The notes beneath the pieces were generated by a model, which made no database searches, was not told the DNA's origin, and was given only the letters and a program-made list of their open reading frames with translations. 64,000 nt of DNA. It comes from Pseudescherichia vulneris NBRC 102420. Lineage in GTDB: Bacteria > Pseudomonadota > Gammaproteobacteria > Enterobacterales > Enterobacteriaceae. Where the stretch lies: positions 393,207-457,206 of the forward strand of contig NZ_BBMZ01000008.1 of assembly GCF_000759795.1 (NCBI RefSeq), in the 5' to 3' direction. Positions 28,600 to 40,264 of the stretch are shown here, piece by piece; the first letter of the stretch is position 1; every line of letters begins with the position of its first letter. Position numbers and translations under genes: made by a program.

Positions 28600-31272
28600 C
28601 TACCCTTTATCGTTTGGATTGAGGGCCTCTGTCAACCGTTGTTGTACTTCCTTCTGCAACACATTATTAAGACCACGCCGGTCGGCGGTAGCGATTATAA
28701 ATAAATCTTCTACTCGCTCGCCGATTGTCGAAATTCTCGCCCCATGAAGCGAGATCCCAAGGTCGGCAAATACCTGGCCGACGCGGGCGAGCAGGCCCGG
28801 CTGGTCGAGAGAGATAAGCTCAAGAAAGCTCTTTCTGTCGGTGTGGGTCGGCAGAAAATTGACCTCGGTATCGACGGTAAAATGACGCAGCCTCGGCGGC
28901 TGGCGGCGCGGCTGCGGCGGCTGCCAGCTGCTCTGAGTGATGGCCTGGAGTAACCCCTGCTGGATCGCCTGGTGACGATCCGGCGAGAGCGGGCTGCCGT
29001 CCGGCTCCAGCACAATAAAGGTATCCATCGCCATGCCGTCGCGGGTGGTAAAGATCTGCGCGTCGTGAACGCTCAGGTTACGGCGGTCCAGCTCGGCGCA
29101 GACGGCGGCAAAGAGGTAGGCCCGGTCCGGGCTCCAGATAAAGATCTCCGTTCCGCCGCGCGTCGCCTGCGGACTGAGCAGGATCATCGGCTGGGTGAGA
29201 TCGTGCCGCAGCAGATGCCGGGCGTGCCAGGCCAGCTGGTTTGGGCTGTGGCGGACAAAGTAGTTCGCCCGGCAGCGCGCCCAGATGTGATGCAGCGCCT
29301 CTTCGTTGATGTTGTCCATCCGCAGCAGGGCCAGCGCCTGCAGCTGATGGTGGCGCACGCGCTCGCGCATATCCGGCGTGCTCTGCACGCCACGACGCAA
29401 TTGCTTCTCAGTGGCAAAGTAGAGCTCGCGCAGCAGGCTCTGCTTCCAGCTGTTCCATAGGGTCTCGTTGGTGGCGCAGATATCCGCCACCGTCAGGCAG
29501 ACCAGGAAGCGCAGGCGGTTTTCCGTCTGCACCTGTTCGGCAAACTGCTTGATCACCTCGGGATCCTGAATATCCCGGCGCTGGGCGGTGACGGACATCA
29601 GCAGATGCTGACGCACCAGCCAAGTCACCAGCTGCGTCTCCCGCGAGTTAAGGCCGTGCAGCTCGGCAAACTTCTGCACGTCCTGCGCGCCGAGCACCGA
29701 GTGATCGCCCCCGCGGCCCTTAGCGATATCGTGGAACAGGGCGGCAATCAAAATCAGTTCAGGATGGGTAAGGCGCGGCCAGAGATCGACGCAGAGAGGA
29801 TGCTTCTGCCGCGTCTCCTCCCGCGCAAAGCTCTCCAGCTTCAGCAGCACGCGAATGGTGTGCTCATCCACCGTATAAGCGTGGAAGAGGTCGAACTGCA
29901 TCTGGCCGACGATGTGCGACCACTGGGGCATGTAGGCCCACAGCACGCTGTGCCGGTGCATCGGCAGCAGGCCACGGCTCACCGCGCCGGGGTGGCGCAG
30001 CATGCTGAGGAACAGGGTCCGCGCCTCCGGGATGTAGCACAGCGGCTGGGTCAGATGGCGGCGAGCGTGGCGCAGGTGGCGCAGGGTAGTGGAGTAGATC
30101 CCGGTGATGCTGCTGTTACGCACCATCATATAGAACATGCGCAGGATCGCCTGCGGCTCGCGGATGAACAGCGTCTCGTCGCGCAGGTCGATCAGCGTGC
30201 CGCGCAGCTGGAACTCTTCATCGATAGGGCGGGGCTTCTCGTCGGTGGTGAGGGCCAAAATCGCCTCATCAAAGAGCTGAAGCAGCATCTGATTCAGCTC
30301 GGATACCCGACGGGTAACGCGATAGAAGTCCTTCATCATCTGCTCTACCGGCTCGTTGCCGTCGCCGACATAGTTGAGCCGCTGGGCGACGCTGAGCTGA
30401 CGATCGAACAGCAGACGGTTGTCGTAGCGGTTGATCTCCAGATGGAGGGCAAAGCGGATGCGCCACAGCAGATGCTGACACTCGTTAAGCTCGTTACGCT
30501 CGGCCTGGGTTAAGAAGCCGAAGCCTACCATCTCGCTCAGGGAGGTGGCTCCGAAGTGGCGACGCGCCACCCACTGAAGGGTATGAATATCCCGCAGGCC
30601 GCCGGGGCTGCTTTTGATATCCGGCTCCAGGTTATAGCTGGTGCCGTGGTAGCGCTGGTGGCGCTCATTCTGCTCGGCAACCTTGGCAGCAAAAAAGGTC
30701 TCTGAAGGCCAAAAGCCATCGCTAAAGATATGCTTTTGTAGCTCAAGGAAGAGGGCGACGTCGCCAATCAGCAGGCGAGACTCAATCAGGTTGGTGGCCA
30801 CGGTGAGATCGGCAAGCCCCTCCAGCAGGCACTCTTCCAGGGTGCGCACGCTGTGGCCCACCTCCAGCTTCACGTCCCACAGCAGGGTCAATAGCTCGCC
30901 GATCTTCTGCGCCTGCTCGTCGGGCAGCTTTTTACGGCTGAGGATCAGCAGGTCGATATCTGAGAGCGGATGCAGCTCGCCGCGACCGTAGCCGCCTACT
31001 GCAACCAGCGCCGCATCGCCGTACTCCGCGAAGCCATACTCCACCCACAGGCGTTGCAGAAGCTGATCGATAAACTCGGTTCGGGCTTCAATGAGCTGCT
31101 CGGCGGAGAGGCCCTGGTCAAAGACGTGGCCCAGCCACTGCTGGAAGGTATCGATATGCGCCTTGATATCCGCGCAGTTCAGGCTGCTCTGCGGCCAGGA
31201 GGAGGGGTTAGCAGGCTGGCCGGGGAGGGAGGGCGCCGTGTGGCTAAACTGTTCTGAAAGAGTGTGGCTCAT
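28600..31272 (-). CDS. glnD: Bifunctional uridylyltransferase/uridylyl-removing enzyme GlnD
   Basis: GlnD senses glutamine and adds or removes UMP on the PII proteins GlnB and GlnK, controlling glutamine synthetase and the Ntr response. From the ATG at 31272 it has 890 residues, the E. coli length; a TTG 7 codons upstream is the only longer option. Domains: nucleotidyltransferase with [17 protein letters not shown] (G93-G94, D105, D107), a helical linker, the HD hydrolase with [14 protein letters not shown] (near 510-525), and two C-terminal ACT domains that bind glutamine (about 705-790 and 815-890). It is located between map and dapD as in E. coli. Confidence 0.98.
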   Translation of the reverse strand: MSHTLSEQFSHTAPSLPGQPANPSSWPQSSLNCADIKAHIDTFQQWLGHVFDQGLSAEQLIEARTEFIDQLLQRLWVEYGFAEYGDAALVAVGGYGRGELHPLSDIDLLILSRKKLPDEQAQKIGELLTLLWDVKLEVGHSVRTLEECLLEGLADLTVATNLIESRLLIGDVALFLELQKHIFSDGFWPSETFFAAKVAEQNERHQRYHGTSYNLEPDIKSSPGGLRDIHTLQWVARRHFGATSLSEMVGFGFLTQAERNELNECQHLLWRIRFALHLEINRYDNRLLFDRQLSVAQRLNYVGDGNEPVEQMMKDFYRVTRRVSELNQMLLQLFDEAILALTTDEKPRPIDEEFQLRGTLIDLRDETLFIREPQAILRMFYMMVRNSSITGIYSTTLRHLRHARRHLTQPLCYIPEARTLFLSMLRHPGAVSRGLLPMHRHSVLWAYMPQWSHIVGQMQFDLFHAYTVDEHTIRVLLKLESFAREETRQKHPLCVDLWPRLTHPELILIAALFHDIAKGRGGDHSVLGAQDVQKFAELHGLNSRETQLVTWLVRQHLLMSVTAQRRDIQDPEVIKQFAEQVQTENRLRFLVCLTVADICATNETLWNSWKQSLLRELYFATEKQLRRGVQSTPDMRERVRHHQLQALALLRMDNINEEALHHIWARCRANYFVRHSPNQLAWHARHLLRHDLTQPMILLSPQATRGGTEIFIWSPDRAYLFAAVCAELDRRNLSVHDAQIFTTRDGMAMDTFIVLEPDGSPLSPDRHQAIQQGLLQAITQSSWQPPQPRRQPPRLRHFTVDTEVNFLPTHTDRKSFLELISLDQPGLLARVGQVFADLGISLHGARISTIGERVEDLFIIATADRRGLNNVLQKEVQQRLTEALNPNDKG

Positions 31273-31315
31273 ATCGCGTTGCGCTGCCCCCAATATAAGT
31301 AAAAGCTATCGCCAT

Positions 31316-31338
31316 AAAAAAGCCGGCAATCGCCGGCT
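31316..31338 (-). terminator. Terminator after map
   Basis: AGCCGGC-AATC-GCCGGCT (31321-31338) with a minus-strand T run at 31320-31316. It follows the map stop by 5 bases and lies 44 bases before the glnD start. Confidence 0.88.
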
Positions 31339-31343
31339 TCTTA

Positions 31344-32138
31344 TCATTCGTTGTGCGAGAGTATCGCCGGGATGGTGTCATCCTTGCGGAGCGTCATAAT
31401 TTCGCAGCCGTTCTCTGTCACCACAATAGTATGCTCGTACTGCGCCGACAAGCTCCGGTCTTTGGTTTTTACCGTCCAGCCATCTTTCATGGTGCGGATA
31501 CGGTAGTCGCCTGCGTTGACCATCGGCTCAACGGTGAAGGCCATACCGGCCTGCAGCACCACGCCGCCGTCGTCAGCATCATAGTGCAGCACCTGCGGCT
31601 CTTCGTGGAAGCCACGGCCAATGCCGTGCCCGCAGTACTCGCGCACCACAGAGAAGCCTTCCGCTTCGACAAACTTCTGGATCGCCGCGCCAAGGGTGCG
31701 CAGACGGATGCCCGGCTTCACCATCTTCAGCGCCAGGTAGAGGCTCTCCTGGGTGACACGGCACAGGCGCTCGCCCAGAATGGTTGGCTTGCCAACGATA
31801 AACATTTTCGAGGTGTCGCCGTGGAAGCCGTCTTTGATCACGGTAACGTCGATGTTAACGATGTCGCCGTCTTTCAGACGTTTCTCGTCGTCCGGAATAC
31901 CGTGACACACCACTTCGTTAATCGAGATGCAGACGGATTTCGGGAAGCCGTGGTAGCCGAGGCTGGCGGAGACCGCGTGCTGCTCGTTAACGATGTGATC
32001 GTTACAGATACGATCCAGCTCGCCGGTGCTTACGCCCGGTTTAATGTGCGCTTCGATCATCTCCAGCACTTCTGCAGCGAGGCGGCCTGCCACGCGCATT
32101 TTTTCGATATCTTCCGGGGTCTTAATTGGGATAGCCAT
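31344..32138 (-). CDS. map: Methionine aminopeptidase, type I
   Basis: Map removes the initiator methionine from nascent proteins with small second residues. The 264-residue enzyme keeps every catalytic residue of the E. coli protein at the same number: H79, metal ligands D97, D108, H171, E204 and E235. It lacks an N-terminal extension, as expected for type Ia. It is divergent from rpsB; the 325-base space between them holds the rpsB promoter and leader. Confidence 0.99.
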   Translation of the reverse strand: MAIPIKTPEDIEKMRVAGRLAAEVLEMIEAHIKPGVSTGELDRICNDHIVNEQHAVSASLGYHGFPKSVCISINEVVCHGIPDDEKRLKDGDIVNIDVTVIKDGFHGDTSKMFIVGKPTILGERLCRVTQESLYLALKMVKPGIRLRTLGAAIQKFVEAEGFSVVREYCGHGIGRGFHEEPQVLHYDADDGGVVLQAGMAFTVEPMVNAGDYRIRTMKDGWTVKTKDRSLSAQYEHTIVVTENGCEIMTLRKDDTIPAILSHNE

Positions 32139-32274
32139 GAATTCTGTCCATTAGCGTCGATGCATTGATAATAAACGTCATCGACAATAATTGTGTAAGT
32201 GCTGTCAATGTTACCAGTCCGAGACATAACCTGCCAAATTGAGAATTTCTGGCAGCACGCTACGCCAACAACTG

Positions 32275-32304
32275 TTGGAGTCTGCGGCGATTTTATGGTA
32301 TAAA
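32275..32304 (+). promoter_or_regulatory. Predicted rpsB promoter
   Basis: TTGGAG (32275-32280) and TATAAA (32299-32304) with an 18-base spacer, followed by GCGCGCC. Such a GC-rich discriminator is typical of promoters repressed by ppGpp and DksA. The remaining upstream part of the map-rpsB gap (32139-32274) should hold the map promoter; I see no clear match. Confidence 0.6.
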
Positions 32305-32310
32305 GCGCGC

Positions 32311-33189
<879 letters not shown>

Positions 33190-33240
33190 TAAGGCACGCT
33201 CTCTGAGCCCCTTATTGAGCAGGTAGTACCGAGTTTGGTT

Positions 33241-33267
33241 AGGGGGCCTGTTTATGGCCCCCTTTTT
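33241..33267 (+). terminator. Terminator/attenuator between rpsB and tsf
   Basis: AGGGGGCC-TGTTTAT-GGCCCCCT followed by T5 (33263-33267). It lies 51 bases after rpsB and 59 before tsf, so it would make S2 mRNA more abundant than EF-Ts mRNA, as proposed for E. coli. Confidence 0.9.
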
Positions 33268-33326
33268 CACTTTTAAGGCTGTTTGGTTTTACGACCAGGC
33301 AGGTCAAATCTTCCGAGGATTTTAGA

Positions 33327-34178
33327 ATGGCTGAAATTACCGCATCCCTGGTAAAAGAGCTGCGCGAGCGTACTGGCGCTGGCATGATGGATTGCAAAAA
33401 AGCGCTGACCGAAGCGAACGGCGACATCGAGCTGGCAATCGAAAACATGCGTAAGTCTGGCGCGATCAAAGCGGCGAAAAAAGCAGGTAACGTTGCTGCT
33501 GACGGCGTGATCATCACCAAAATCGACGGCAACTACGGCGTGATTCTGGAAGTTAACTGCCAGACCGACTTCGTTGCTAAAGACTCTGGTTTCCAGGCGT
33601 TCGCTAACAAGGTTCTGGATGCAGCGGTTGCTGGCAAAGTTAGCGACGTTGACGTGCTGAAAGCACAGTTCGAAGAAGAGCGCGTAGCGCTGGTTGCGAA
33701 AATTGGTGAAAACATCAACATTCGCCGCGTAGCTACCCTCGAAGGCGACGTGTTGGGCTCTTACCTGCACGGCGCGCGCATCGGCGTTCTGATCGCTGCT
33801 ACCGGCGCTGACGAAGAGCTGGTGAAACAGCTGGCAATGCACGTTGCTGCAAGCAAGCCTGAATTCGTTAAGCCGGAAGACGTCTCTGCTGAAGTAGTAG
33901 AGAAAGAGTACCAGGTTCAGCTGGACATCGCCATGCAGTCTGGCAAGCCGAAAGAGATCGCAGAGAAGATGGTTGAAGGCCGCATGAAGAAATTCACCGG
34001 CGAAGTCTCTCTGACCGGTCAGCCGTTCGTTATGGACCCGAGCAAAACCGTTGGCCAGCTGCTGAAAGAGCACAACGCTGACGTCACTAACTTCATCCGT
34101 TTTGAAGTGGGTGAAGGCATCGAGAAAGTTGAGACTGACTTCGCAGCAGAAGTTGCTGCCATGTCCAAGCAGTCTTAA
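33327..34178 (+). CDS. tsf: Elongation factor Ts
   Basis: EF-Ts releases GDP from EF-Tu so that it can load GTP. The 283-residue protein has the N-terminal UBA-like domain ([22 protein letters not shown] region), the core with the [11 protein letters not shown] motif that contacts EF-Tu near residues 79-90, the dimerisation and coiled-coil part ([15 protein letters not shown]), and the C-terminal module. Strong codon bias as in rpsB. Second gene of rpsB-tsf; a typical terminator follows. Confidence 0.99.
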   Translation: MAEITASLVKELRERTGAGMMDCKKALTEANGDIELAIENMRKSGAIKAAKKAGNVAADGVIITKIDGNYGVILEVNCQTDFVAKDSGFQAFANKVLDAAVAGKVSDVDVLKAQFEEERVALVAKIGENINIRRVATLEGDVLGSYLHGARIGVLIAATGADEELVKQLAMHVAASKPEFVKPEDVSAEVVEKEYQVQLDIAMQSGKPKEIAEKMVEGRMKKFTGEVSLTGQPFVMDPSKTVGQLLKEHNADVTNFIRFEVGEGIEKVETDFAAEVAAMSKQS

Positions 34179-34190
34179 GTGGTCTGAAAG

Positions 34191-34216
34191 AAGCCGCCTG
34201 AGGGCGGCTTCTTTTT
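34191..34216 (+). terminator. Terminator after tsf
   Basis: AAGCCGCC-TGAG-GGCGGCTT followed by CTTTTT; 12 bases after the tsf stop. This ends the rpsB-tsf transcript before pyrH. Confidence 0.93.
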
Positions 34217-34298
34217 GTATCCAGCGTAAGCTGTATACTACATACGTTGTATCCGGAATTAACCCCCTCTCAATCGTTGAACGTCTCAGGAAAGAATC

Positions 34299-35024
34299 AT
34301 GGCTACCAATGCAAAACCCGTCTATAAACGCATCCTGCTTAAGCTCAGCGGCGAAGCGTTACAGGGCACCGAAGGCTTCGGTATCGACGCAAGCATCCTT
34401 GACCGCATGGCTCAGGAGATCAAAGAGCTGGTGGAGTTGGGCATCCAGGTAGGCGTCGTCATTGGTGGTGGTAACCTTTTCCGTGGCGCAGGTCTGGCGA
34501 AAGCGGGGATGAACCGCGTAGTGGGCGACCACATGGGTATGCTGGCAACGGTCATGAACGGCCTGGCAATGCGTGATGCGCTCCACCGCGCCTATGTGAA
34601 CGCCCGCCTGATGTCCGCTATTCCACTGAATGGCGTGTGTGATAACTACAGCTGGGCTGAAGCCATCAGCCTGCTGCGTAACAACCGGGTGGTGATCCTC
34701 TCTGCCGGTACCGGTAACCCGTTCTTTACCACCGACTCCGCAGCCTGCCTGCGCGGGATCGAGATCGAAGCGGACGTGGTGCTGAAGGCGACCAAAGTCG
34801 ACGGCGTATTTACTGCCGATCCGGCAAAAGATCCGGCTGCTACCATGTACGATCAGCTGAGCTACAGCGAAGTGCTGGATAAAGAGCTGAAGGTGATGGA
34901 TCTGGCGGCCTTTACCCTGGCCCGTGACCACAAGCTGCCGATTCGTGTTTTCAACATGAACAAGCCTGGCGCGCTGCGCCGCGTGGTAATGGGCGAAAAA
35001 GAAGGCACTTTGATCACGGAGTAA
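34299..35024 (+). CDS. pyrH: UMP kinase
   Basis: PyrH phosphorylates UMP to UDP, is activated by GTP and inhibited by UTP, and in enterics also takes part in pyrimidine control of carAB. It belongs to the amino-acid kinase fold, not the adenylate-kinase fold. The 241-residue protein has the glycine-rich phosphate loop LKLSGEAL (15-22), [11 protein letters not shown] (53-63), the [12 protein letters not shown] motif and [21 protein letters not shown] precedes the ATG. It has its own transcription unit between the tsf terminator and frr. Confidence 0.99.
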   Translation: MATNAKPVYKRILLKLSGEALQGTEGFGIDASILDRMAQEIKELVELGIQVGVVIGGGNLFRGAGLAKAGMNRVVGDHMGMLATVMNGLAMRDALHRAYVNARLMSAIPLNGVCDNYSWAEAISLLRNNRVVILSAGTGNPFFTTDSAACLRGIEIEADVVLKATKVDGVFTADPAKDPAATMYDQLSYSEVLDKELKVMDLAAFTLARDHKLPIRVFNMNKPGALRRVVMGEKEGTLITE

Positions 35025-35186
35025 TTTCCGTCATCAACAAATAGAGGTAAGATTCCGCTTTAACAGTAAAGCGGTTCTTATCAGACACCTTTTACCGTGT
35101 CATAGATTAAACGGGGCTATACTTAGCACACTTTACGGCGTGCTGACGTATGGTCTGCCTGAGACAAGTTTTCAAGGATTCGTAAC

Positions 35187-35744
35187 GTGATTAACGATAT
35201 CAGAAAAGATGCCGAAGTCCGCATGGATAAATGCGTTGAAGCATTCAAAACCCAAATCAGCAAAGTGCGCACCGGTCGTGCTTCCCCAAGCCTGCTCGAC
35301 GGCATTATGGTGCCGTACTACGGTACGCCGACGCCGCTGCGTCAGCTGGCTAACATCACCGTTGAAGACTCCCGCACGCTGAAAATCAACGTGTTCGATC
35401 GCTCTCTGAGCCCGGCGGTTGAGAAGGCAATCATGGCGTCTGACCTCGGTCTGAACCCAAGCTCTGCCGGCACCGACATCCGCGTTCCGCTGCCGCCGCT
35501 GACCGAAGAGCGTCGTAAAGACCTGATCAAAGTGGTGCGTGGCGAAGCCGAAGGCGCACGCGTAGCGGTACGTAACGTACGCCGTGATGCCAACGACAAA
35601 GTGAAAGCGCTGCTGAAAGATAAAGCGATCAGCGAAGATGAAGATCGTCGCTCGCAGGACGACGTGCAGAAGCTCACCGACGTAGCCATCAAGAAGGTGG
35701 ATGCGGCGCTGGCGGAAAAAGAAGCGGAACTGATGCAGTTCTGA
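35187..35744 (+). CDS. frr: Ribosome-recycling factor
   Basis: RRF, with EF-G, splits the post-termination ribosome. The 185-residue protein begins at GTG (35187), with AAGGA eight bases upstream; E. coli frr also uses GTG. Domain I is a three-helix bundle (about 1-30 and 105-185, with [14 protein letters not shown] and the C-terminal [12 protein letters not shown]), and domain II is a small beta sandwich (about 31-104, [15 protein letters not shown]). The 162-base gap after pyrH contains a TATACT that may be part of an frr promoter. Confidence 0.99.
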   Translation: MINDIRKDAEVRMDKCVEAFKTQISKVRTGRASPSLLDGIMVPYYGTPTPLRQLANITVEDSRTLKINVFDRSLSPAVEKAIMASDLGLNPSSAGTDIRVPLPPLTEERRKDLIKVVRGEAEGARVAVRNVRRDANDKVKALLKDKAISEDEDRRSQDDVQKLTDVAIKKVDAALAEKEAELMQF

Positions 35745-35764
35745 TCCCGCGCACGTGATTAAAC

Positions 35765-35812
35765 AAAACGCCGTTCAGAGAAGCCTTACCGGGTTTTTGC
35801 TGGCGGCGTTTT
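35765..35812 (+). terminator. Probable terminator after frr
   Basis: AAAACGCCG (35765-35773) pairs with CGGCGTTTT (35804-35812) around a 30-base loop, ending in T4. The loop is large, so this is less certain than the other terminators here. Confidence 0.6.
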
Positions 35813-35855
35813 GCTATGTTGCTCTTCTTAAGCCACCTTTGGACACCTCTCTCTC

Positions 35856-37055
35856 ATGAAGCAGCTCACCCTCCTTGGCTCAACCGGCTCTATCGGTTGC
35901 AGTACTCTTGATGTGGTTCGCCACAATCCCGATCGCTTTACCGTTACGGCGCTGGTTGCTGGCAAAAACGTGGCCCGTATGGCAGAGCAGTGCCTGGAGT
36001 TTACGCCGCGCTACGCGGTGATGGACGATGCCGCCAGCGCCCGCGAACTCAAAGAGACGCTGGCACAGCACGGTAGCCGTACCGAGGTGCTGAGCGGCCA
36101 GCAGGCCGCCTGCGACATGGCCGCGCTGGACGAGGTCGATCAGGTGATGGCCGCTATCGTTGGGGCCGCGGGCCTGCTGCCGACCCTGGCGGCGATCCGC
36201 GCCGGGAAGCGCGTGCTGCTGGCTAACAAGGAGTCGCTGGTCACCTGTGGCCGCCTGTTTATGGAGGCGGTGAAAGAGAGTGGGGCGCAGCTTCTGCCGG
36301 TGGATAGCGAGCATAACGCCATTTTTCAGAGTTTACCGCAACCCTTCCAGCGCAACCTGGGGTACGCTGACCTCGAGCAAAATGGCGTAGCATCCATTCT
36401 GCTTACCGGGTCTGGTGGTCCCTTTCGTGAGACGCCGCTGTCTGAACTGGCTGCAATGACGCCGGATCAGGCCTGCCGCCATCCGAACTGGTCAATGGGA
36501 CGTAAAATCTCCGTTGATTCCGCCACCATGATGAACAAAGGTCTGGAATATATTGAAGCGCGCTGGCTGTTTAACGCCTCTGCCCGCCAGATGGAAGTGC
36601 TGATCCACCCCCAGTCGGTGATCCACTCTATGGTACGTTATCTGGATGGCAGCGTGTTAGCGCAGCTGGGTGAGCCGGATATGCGCACGCCTATCGCCCA
36701 TACGATGGCCTGGCCGGATCGCGTCAGCTCTGGCGTCAAGGCCCTCGATTTTTGCTCGCTCAGCACGTTGAGCTTTGCCGCCCCGGACTATGACCGCTAT
36801 CCCTGCCTGAAGCTGGCAATGGAGGCGTTTGAACAGGGCCAGGCCGCGACAACAGCGCTGAATGCAGCAAATGAGGTGACGGTTGCCGCATTCCTGGACT
36901 CGCGCATTCGCTTTACCGATATCGCTGCCCTTAATCTATCCGTACTAGAACGTATGGATCTGCGCGAACCGCAGAGCATCGAGGATGTTCTGGCTGTGGA
37001 CGCGCTGGCCCGCGAGACGGCGCAGAAACAGGTGAGCCATCTCGCAAGCCGGTGA
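35856..37055 (+). CDS. dxr: 1-deoxy-D-xylulose 5-phosphate reductoisomerase
   Basis: Dxr converts DXP to methylerythritol 4-phosphate with NADPH, the committed step of the non-mevalonate isoprenoid pathway and the target of fosmidomycin. The 399-residue enzyme has the dinucleotide loop LGSTGSIG (7-14), metal ligands D150 and E152 in [11 protein letters not shown] and E231 in [11 protein letters not shown], and the flexible loop [13 protein letters not shown] that covers the inhibitor site (W212). Its products supply IspU, the next gene. A terminator lies downstream. Confidence 0.99.
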   Translation: MKQLTLLGSTGSIGCSTLDVVRHNPDRFTVTALVAGKNVARMAEQCLEFTPRYAVMDDAASARELKETLAQHGSRTEVLSGQQAACDMAALDEVDQVMAAIVGAAGLLPTLAAIRAGKRVLLANKESLVTCGRLFMEAVKESGAQLLPVDSEHNAIFQSLPQPFQRNLGYADLEQNGVASILLTGSGGPFRETPLSELAAMTPDQACRHPNWSMGRKISVDSATMMNKGLEYIEARWLFNASARQMEVLIHPQSVIHSMVRYLDGSVLAQLGEPDMRTPIAHTMAWPDRVSSGVKALDFCSLSTLSFAAPDYDRYPCLKLAMEAFEQGQAATTALNAANEVTVAAFLDSRIRFTDIAALNLSVLERMDLREPQSIEDVLAVDALARETAQKQVSHLASR

Positions 37056-37082
37056 TATTGCAGCCATGAATGGCCGTGATAT

Positions 37083-37111
37083 TTGTTAGCGTTCGGCTTC
37101 AGTGATATAGT
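37083..37111 (+). promoter_or_regulatory. Predicted sigma-70 promoter between dxr and ispU
   Basis: TTGTTA (37083-37088) and TATAGT (37106-37111) with the optimal 17-base spacer, followed by CTGCGCC. The predicted start (near 37118) lies only about 37 bases before the terminator at 37155, so the main product may be a short RNA rather than ispU mRNA. Confidence 0.55.
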
Positions 37112-37154
37112 CTGCGCCACCCGATCGCTGGTCTCAGGGCCGGAGCGGTCAGGT

Positions 37155-37181
37155 AAGCCGTGGTTTGACACGGCTTTTTTT
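37155..37181 (+). terminator. Strong intrinsic terminator in the dxr-ispU gap
   Basis: AAGCCGTG-GTTTGA-CACGGCTT with seven T. It ends dxr transcription and any transcript from the promoter just upstream. It lies 61 bases before ispU. Confidence 0.93.
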
Positions 37182-37242
37182 ACGTAAAGGCTTCAGTATT
37201 TCTGAGTACCGCTAAATCCTTTTCAGGGACTTAAAACGCGTT

Positions 37243-38001
37243 ATGTTGTCAATGAACCTTCCTTTAAGCGAGAATTTGCCAGCACATGGCTGCCGCCATG
37301 TGGCGATAATTATGGATGGCAATGGTCGCTGGGCAAAAAGACAAGGGAAGATACGAGCCTTTGGACATAAAGCCGGAGCGAAGTCCGTCCGCCGCGCAGT
37401 CTCCTATGCTGCGAACCACGGCATCGACGCGCTAACGCTGTATGCTTTTAGCAGTGAGAACTGGAACCGTCCGGCGCAGGAGGTCAGCGCGCTGATGGAG
37501 CTGTTTGTGTGGGCGCTGGATAGCGAAGTAAAAAGCCTGCATCGTCACAATGTACGCCTGCGCGTCATCGGTGACACCAGCCGTTTTAACTCACGTCTGC
37601 AAGAGCGTATTCGCAAAGCGGAGGCGTTAACCGCGCAAAATAGCGGGCTGACGCTGAATATCGCCGCGAATTATGGCGGACGTTGGGATATTATTCAGGG
37701 AGTACAGCAGTTAGCGGTACAGGTACAAGAAGGGCTGTTACGCCCGGACCAAATTGATGAAGAGGCGCTGAGTAAGCAAATCTGCATGCATGAACTGGCT
37801 CCAGTGGATTTAGTGATAAGGACAGGGGGGGAGCACCGCATCAGTAACTTTTTGCTGTGGCAGATTGCCTATGCTGAACTTTACTTCACGGATGTTCTTT
37901 GGCCTGATTTCGATGAACAAGACTTTGAAGGTGCGCTGCATGCCTTTGCCAATCGAGAGCGTCGTTTCGGCGGCACCGAGCCTGGTGGCGACAAAGCCTG
38001 A
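37243..38001 (+). CDS. ispU: Undecaprenyl diphosphate synthase
   Basis: IspU (UppS) adds eight isopentenyl units to farnesyl diphosphate in cis, giving the C55 carrier for peptidoglycan, O antigen and other envelope polymers. The 252-residue protein has the pyrophosphate-binding motif [14 protein letters not shown] with catalytic D25, FSSENWNRP, and the C-terminal [20 protein letters not shown] signature. It begins a long same-strand run, with cdsA only 12 bases downstream, so envelope lipid genes are co-transcribed. Confidence 0.98.
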   Translation: MLSMNLPLSENLPAHGCRHVAIIMDGNGRWAKRQGKIRAFGHKAGAKSVRRAVSYAANHGIDALTLYAFSSENWNRPAQEVSALMELFVWALDSEVKSLHRHNVRLRVIGDTSRFNSRLQERIRKAEALTAQNSGLTLNIAANYGGRWDIIQGVQQLAVQVQEGLLRPDQIDEEALSKQICMHELAPVDLVIRTGGEHRISNFLLWQIAYAELYFTDVLWPDFDEQDFEGALHAFANRERRFGGTEPGGDKA

Positions 38002-38013
38002 TGGGGGTAGCTT

Positions 38014-38871
38014 TTGCTGAAGTATCGCCTGATTTCTGCTTTTGTATTAATACCCGTCGTCATTGCGGCGCTATTTTTACTCCCCCCGGTGGGGTTTGCT
38101 CTGGTCACGCTCGCGGTCTGTATGCTGGCCGCCTGGGAGTGGGGCCAGCTTAGCGGCTTTACTTCACGCACGCAGCGGGTATGGCTGGCCGTGCTCTGCG
38201 GCCTGCTGCTGGCGGTGATGCTGTTTACGATCCCGGAGTACCACCATAACGTTCATCAGCCGCTGGTTGAGGGCTCGCTGTGGGCTTCGCTGGGCTGGTG
38301 GATCGCCGCGCTGCTGCTGGTGCTGTTCTATCCCGCCTCGGCGGCGCTGTGGCGCCACTCTAAGGCGCTGCGCCTGCTGTTTGGCATCCTGACCATCGTG
38401 CCCTTTTTCTGGGGTATGCTGGCTCTGCGCGCCTGGCACTATGATGATAACCACTACAGCGGCGCGCTGTGGCTGCTTTACGTCATGATCCTCGTCTGGG
38501 GTGCGGATTCCGGCGCGTACATGTTCGGCAAGCTGTTCGGCAAGCATAAGCTGGCGCCGAAGGTGTCGCCGGGGAAAACCTGGCAGGGCTTTATCGGCGG
38601 CCTGTTTACGGCGGCGGTGATCTCCTGGGGCTACGGCATGTGGGCAAACCTTGAGGTGACGCTCTCTACGCTGCTGATCTGCTCCGTGGTTGCGGCGCTG
38701 GCCTCGGTGCTGGGGGACCTCACCGAAAGTATGTTTAAGCGTGAAGCCGGTATCAAAGATAGCGGTCACCTTATTCCAGGACACGGCGGTATTCTCGATC
38801 GCATCGACAGCCTGACGGCGGCAGTACCGGTGTTTGCCTGCCTACTGCTGCTGGTCTTTGGGACGATTTAA
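38014..38871 (+). CDS. cdsA: Phosphatidate cytidylyltransferase
   Basis: CdsA makes CDP-diacylglycerol from CTP and phosphatidate, the precursor of all membrane phospholipids. The 285-residue integral membrane protein begins at a TTG (38014), with GGGGGT upstream, and then reads [15 protein letters not shown] as in E. coli, which also uses TTG to my knowledge. About eight hydrophobic segments are visible, and the family signature is complete near the C-terminus: [20 protein letters not shown] followed by GILDRID. It is followed by rseP after 11 bases. Confidence 0.98.
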   Translation: MLKYRLISAFVLIPVVIAALFLLPPVGFALVTLAVCMLAAWEWGQLSGFTSRTQRVWLAVLCGLLLAVMLFTIPEYHHNVHQPLVEGSLWASLGWWIAALLLVLFYPASAALWRHSKALRLLFGILTIVPFFWGMLALRAWHYDDNHYSGALWLLYVMILVWGADSGAYMFGKLFGKHKLAPKVSPGKTWQGFIGGLFTAAVISWGYGMWANLEVTLSTLLICSVVAALASVLGDLTESMFKREAGIKDSGHLIPGHGGILDRIDSLTAAVPVFACLLLLVFGTI

Positions 38872-38882
38872 CGGATGATTTT

Positions 38883-40235
38883 ATGCTGAGCATTCTCTGG
38901 AATCTGGCAGCGTTTATTGTTGCGCTGGGCGTGCTGATTACCGTGCACGAGTTTGGCCATTTCTGGGTTGCTCGCCGCTGCGGCGTCCGGGTTGAGCGCT
39001 TTTCCATTGGTTTTGGCAAAGCGCTCTGGCGTCGCACCGACAAGCAGGGCACCGAGTTTGTTATCGCCCTCATCCCGCTAGGGGGCTATGTCAAAATGCT
39101 CGACGAGCGCGTCGAGCCGGTGATCCCCGAGCTGCGTCACACCGCCTTTAATAACAAGACCATTGGCCAGCGCGCCGCCGTGATCGCCGCGGGCCCCGTG
39201 GCTAACTTCCTCTTTGCTATCTTTGCCTACTGGCTGGTGTTCATCATCGGCGTCCCTGGCGTTCGTCCGGTTATTGGTGAAATTACGCCCAACTCCATTG
39301 CCGCCAGCGCACAAATCGCCCCGGGGATGGAACTTAAAGCCGTTGACGGTATCGAAACGCCAGACTGGGATGCCGTGCGTCTGCAGCTGGTGGATAAAAT
39401 CGGCGACGAACAGACCACCGTTAGCATCGCGCCTTTTGGCAGCGACAGCCGCCAGCAGAAGACGCTGGATCTGCGCAACTGGGCGTTTGAGCCAGACAAG
39501 CAGGATCCGGTGGCGTCACTGGGCATCCAGCCGCGCGCGGCACAGATTGAGTCCGTGCTGGCAGAGGTGCAGTCCGGGTCGGCGGCAAGTAAAGCGGGTT
39601 TGCAAGCTGGCGACAGGATCGTTAAAGTCGATGGTCAGGCAATCACGCAGTGGATGACCTTTGTGACCCTGGTGCGCGATAATCCGGGTAAACCATTGGC
39701 GCTGGATATAGAAAGGCAGGGAACTCCCTTGTCTTTAACGCTGATACCAGATACAAAACCGGGTAGCGGCAAGGATGAAGGGTTTGCGGGCGTCGTGCCA
39801 AAGGTTATCCCGCTGCCGGACGAGTATAAGACAGTACGCCAGTATGGGCCGTTTGATGCCGTTGTCGAAGCCACGGGTAAAACCTGGCAGTTGATGAAGC
39901 TCACGGTCAGCATGCTGGGCAAATTGATCACCGGCGACGTCAAACTGAACAACCTCAGCGGGCCGATCTCGATCGCCCAAGGGGCTGGGATGTCTGCGGA
40001 GTTTGGGTTGATCTACTACCTGATGTTCCTCGCCTTAATCAGCGTGAACCTCGGGATTATCAACCTGTTCCCTCTACCGGTTTTAGATGGGGGACACCTG
40101 CTGTTTTTAGCGATAGAGAAGCTAAAAGGCGGGCCGGTATCCGAGCGGGTTCAAGACTTTAGTTATCGCATTGGCTCAATACTGCTGGTGCTGTTAATGG
40201 GGCTTGCACTTTTCAATGATTTCTCTCGGTTATGA
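38883..40235 (+). CDS. rseP: Site-2 intramembrane protease RseP
   Basis: RseP cuts the anti-sigma factor RseA within the membrane after DegS, releasing sigma-E, and also removes remnant signal peptides. The 450-residue protein has the zinc motif HEFGH (H22, E23, H26) in the first membrane helix, two tandem PDZ domains in the periplasmic part (about 125-305, with the [20 protein letters not shown] repeat), and the third zinc ligand in [11 protein letters not shown] near residue 402. It is translated from an ATG 11 bases after cdsA, and contains a sigma-E-like promoter sequence inside its coding region. Confidence 0.98.
   Translation: MLSILWNLAAFIVALGVLITVHEFGHFWVARRCGVRVERFSIGFGKALWRRTDKQGTEFVIALIPLGGYVKMLDERVEPVIPELRHTAFNNKTIGQRAAVIAAGPVANFLFAIFAYWLVFIIGVPGVRPVIGEITPNSIAASAQIAPGMELKAVDGIETPDWDAVRLQLVDKIGDEQTTVSIAPFGSDSRQQKTLDLRNWAFEPDKQDPVASLGIQPRAAQIESVLAEVQSGSAASKAGLQAGDRIVKVDGQAITQWMTFVTLVRDNPGKPLALDIERQGTPLSLTLIPDTKPGSGKDEGFAGVVPKVIPLPDEYKTVRQYGPFDAVVEATGKTWQLMKLTVSMLGKLITGDVKLNNLSGPISIAQGAGMSAEFGLIYYLMFLALISVNLGIINLFPLPVLDGGHLLFLAIEKLKGGPVSERVQDFSYRIGSILLVLLMGLALFNDFSRL
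39329..39356 (+). promoter_or_regulatory. Candidate sigma-E promoter inside rseP
   Basis: GGAACTT (39329-39335), 16 bases, then TCGAA (39352-39356). The -35 is perfect and the spacing is identical to the degP promoter in this window. A transcript from here would start about 900 bases upstream of bamA and cover bamA-skp-lpxD and onwards, genes known to be in the E. coli sigma-E regulon. Confidence 0.55.
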
Positions 40236-40264
40236 GAGTTAGTTAGGAAGAACGCATAATAACG

